16,995 nucleotides of DNA, taken from the NCBI GenBank assembly GCA_023433265.1, contig JAEZDR010000020.1, positions 1-16,995 of the forward strand, written 5' to 3'. This stretch comes from Bacteroidota bacterium (lineage in GTDB: Bacteria > Bacteroidota > Bacteroidia > Chitinophagales > Chitinophagaceae). This document shows positions 15,617 to 16,995 of this stretch, piece by piece. The position numbers and the translations under genes are program-made. Under the pieces are notes generated by a model, which saw only the letters and a list, made by a program, of their open reading frames with translations, ran no database searches and was not told where the DNA came from. Positions within the stretch are counted from its first letter, which is position 1. Each line of letters opens with the position of its first letter.

Positions 15617-16078
15617 ATGAAGATATTGATGGTATGCCTGGGCAATATATGCCGGAGCCCGCTGGCTGAAGGAATCCTAAGACGTAAAGTGAAGGAGAGG
15701 AAACTCAACTGGATCATTGATAGCGCGGGCACTTCAAACTACCATATTGGCGAACCGCCCCACGAGCTTAGCCAAAAGGTAGCCCGCCTCTATGGAACCG
15801 ACCTTGAAGGGCAATGTTGCCGGCAGTTTGTAAAAGAAGACATGTTGAATTTCGACAGGATTTACGTGATGGACAGCAGCAACTACAATGATGTAAAGCG
15901 AATCAGTGGCAGCTTATGGAATCCGGAAAAAACCGACCTCATTCTCAACGAAATCTATCCCGGAAAAAATAAGGCAGTGCCCGACCCCTGGTATGGCACC
16001 GAAAAAGATTATCATGACGTTTACAACTTGCTCGATAATGCCTGCGATAGAATAATAGATAAACTTGCACAACAGTAA
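15617..16078 (+). CDS. Low-molecular-weight protein tyrosine phosphatase
   Basis: The 153-residue cytoplasmic enzyme has the P-loop CLGNICRSP at 7-15: nucleophile Cys7, phosphate-binding Arg13 and Ser14 of the C-x5-R-S signature. The general-acid Asp is D123 in VPDPWYG. DSAGTSNYHIGEPP (35-48) is also typical. It hydrolyses phosphotyrosine; bacterial members often reverse BY-kinases that control exopolysaccharide export, and some act on low-molecular-weight phospho-substrates. No BY-kinase or polysaccharide gene is visible nearby, so the substrate is open. Length and motifs are complete. The start at 15617 is chosen because the P-loop normally sits within the first ten residues and a -7 box lies immediately upstream. 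It is divergent from the small-membrane-protein/PstS-like unit. Confidence 0.94.
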   Translation: MKILMVCLGNICRSPLAEGILRRKVKERKLNWIIDSAGTSNYHIGEPPHELSQKVARLYGTDLEGQCCRQFVKEDMLNFDRIYVMDSSNYNDVKRISGSLWNPEKTDLILNEIYPGKNKAVPDPWYGTEKDYHDVYNLLDNACDRIIDKLAQQ

Positions 16079-16428
16079 ATACTAAAAAAGATATTCAAGA
16101 ATGCCGTAGTAAGGGAGTTGGCAGATAAAATTCCAGTAATCGTCTCACCATAAGGTCAAATTTGCTGGGAGGGGTTCTGTGACAGTGCTAAGGGAGTGCT
16201 GATGTTGTGCTAATGCTCTGGAGATGTATTGGAGACGTAGTGCTAATCGAGTGCTATACGAGTGGTAATCGAGTGCTATACAAGTGCTAATCCAGTGTTA
16301 TACAACTGCTACTGTAGTGCTGACCTCCAAAAAACCCATTTTCTCATCCTTATAGAATACTTCATCCACTATTAACGTTTATCCATCCGCCAGTTGTTTA
16401 TTTTTACCTTATAATTTCAGGCAGGTTC
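16079..16428. other. 350-bp gene-free region with an 11-bp repeat array
   Basis: No plausible gene is seen between the phosphatase stop and the protease start. Bases 16079-16183 are unremarkable; 16161-16183 may hold one or two decayed copies of the repeat that follows. The array fills 16184-16326. Bases 16327-16428 are AT-rich and should contain the protease promoter, but I find no clear TAnnTTTG box there; TATAATTTC near 16410 is the nearest look-alike. No clear terminator hairpin follows the phosphatase gene. Confidence 0.6.
16184..16326 (+). repeat. 11-bp tandem repeat array, 13 units in perfect phase
   Basis: The 143 bp divide exactly into thirteen 11-bp units without any insertion or deletion. 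The consensus is about AGTGCTAATCG. T3 and G4 are identical in all 13 units; A1, G2, T6 and, less strongly, C5, A7 and A8 are conserved, while positions 9-11 vary. The units at 16217-16238 form a divergent pair (xxTGGAGAYGT). In the middle (16239-16304) units alternate between AATCG-type and ATACG-type ends, giving a 22-bp higher-order repeat. The unit is not a multiple of three, and stop codons occur in the frames, so it is not coding. It is a direct repeat with no hairpin potential within units. Confidence 0.88.
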
Positions 16429-16995
16429 ATGAGAGTAACAAAATACAATTTCCTGGTTTTCTTTGTCCTGGCCTTTTTTACCAAAGGCTTTTCGCAGGCT
16501 ACAGCCGTTAACGAAAAAATGGACATCGTGTTTCATAACACAGCCCAGATGCTGCAGGCTATTCACTTCCAGCCAAAGCACTGGAACGATGGTTTCTCCA
16601 GGGAAATTTATACGTCTTATTTCACAGAACTTGACCCCAGCCGCAAACTCTTTCTCGCTGCTGATACAGCCAAACTTGGTAAGTTCAAATTGCACCTGGA
16701 TGATGAACTTGGCGGCGCAGAACCCCTTTTCTTCAAAAGCATCAACCAGCTTTACATCAAACGGATTGAAGAAGCAGAATCGATAGTGAAAGAGACACTT
16801 TCAAAAAGTTTCAGCTTCAATACCAAAGAAGTCTTCGACACCGGGGAAGAAAAACAACTATTTGCCGCCAACGAAAAAGAGCGAAAGGAAAAATGGCGCA
16901 AATACCTCAAATTCAGCACGCTTGCCCAATACGATGAGTTGCTCACCCAACGTGAAGCCGATTCATCCAACCACGCCACCGATGCTGAACTGGAA
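16429..16995 (+). CDS. Carboxy-terminal processing (tail-specific) peptidase, 3'-truncated by window edge
   Basis: An ATG at 16429 opens a frame that stays open to the right edge (189 codons seen). The product starts with a Sec signal peptide (MRVTKYNFLVFFVLAFFTKGFSQ). The following region has the N-terminal domain pattern of Prc/Tsp-type C-terminal processing peptidases: HNTAQMLQAIHFQPKHWND (given in part, about 36-54), YTSYFTELDPSRKLFLAADT (about 62-81), then charged helices (EEKQLFAANEKERKEKWRKY). The PDZ domain and the Ser/Lys catalytic dyad would lie beyond the window. Such enzymes degrade or trim periplasmic proteins from the C-terminus and in other species act on peptidoglycan hydrolases and misfolded proteins. 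It is preceded by a 350-bp gap with the 11-bp repeat array. The family call rests on the N-terminal domain alone. Confidence 0.85.
   Translation, partial: MRVTKYNFLVFFVLAFFTKGFSQATAVNEKMDIVFHNTAQMLQAIHFQPKHWNDGFSREIYTSYFTELDPSRKLFLAADTAKLGKFKLHLDDELGGAEPLFFKSINQLYIKRIEEAESIVKETLSKSFSFNTKEVFDTGEEKQLFAANEKERKEKWRKYLKFSTLAQYDELLTQREADSSNHATDAELE

Noticed and set aside
16184..16326. The repeat array as a CRISPR array, IS end or coding repeat
   Set aside because: Units are 11 bp with no spacers, are direct with no inverted ends or transposase, and are neither a multiple of three nor free of stop codons.
1..16995. tRNA, rRNA, riboswitch, prophage, toxin-antitoxin or defence genes
   Set aside because: Reading the intergenic regions and frames gave no cloverleaf, conserved aptamer-like fold, integrase, transposase, nuclease-methylase pair or other hallmark. 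A covariance-model search would be the decisive test for RNA genes.

Overview
The window reads as chromosomal DNA of a Bacteroidota bacterium, most likely Chitinophagaceae or a near relative. The grounds are the gene content (DUF2480-type protein, eukaryote-like single-chain glycyl-tRNA synthetase, TPR-lipoprotein histidine kinase, Bacteroidetes-style C-terminal processing peptidase), several TAnnTTTG-type -7 boxes typical of the Bacteroidetes housekeeping sigma factor, and the lack of clear Shine-Dalgarno sequences. The family-level placement is inference; no rRNA or other marker gene was available.

Layout. Bases 1-4733 hold the cell-elongation cluster on the + strand: mreC (5' end outside the window), mreD, mrdA (PBP2) and rodA, closely packed. 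They supply the scaffold, transpeptidase and glycosyltransferase of the elongasome; mreB would be expected just upstream. Next on the same strand are an MBL-fold hydrolase and a DUF2480 protein, then a separately promoted secreted WG-repeat protein that ends at a strong bidirectional hairpin terminator shared with the converging unit. That converging unit (- strand, 9063 down to 7219) is glyS followed by a small lipoprotein. Divergent from glyS is an orphan sensor kinase with a predicted lipoprotein signal and a TPR sensor region. It converges on a YihY/BrkB membrane protein. Upstream of that, on the - strand, is a three-gene unit: small two-TM protein, PstS-like lipoprotein, TPR protein. Its spacing is 1 and 27 bp and a hairpin terminator follows it. 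A divergent low-molecular-weight protein tyrosine phosphatase follows, then the only long gene-free stretch (16079-16428), and finally the 5' part of a tail-specific (Prc/Ctp-type) protease running off the end.

Most of the window is ordinary core genome, and I see no mobile element, CRISPR array, phage gene, defence system or RNA gene. The most notable non-genic item is a 13-unit, perfectly in-phase but sequence-degenerate 11-bp tandem array (16184-16326) before the protease gene. Second is a recurring promoter geometry in which the -7 box ends only 5-6 nt before the ATG, which predicts leaderless or near-leaderless mRNAs, clearest for glyS and the phosphatase. I did not find convincing evidence of a wholly new multi-gene system.
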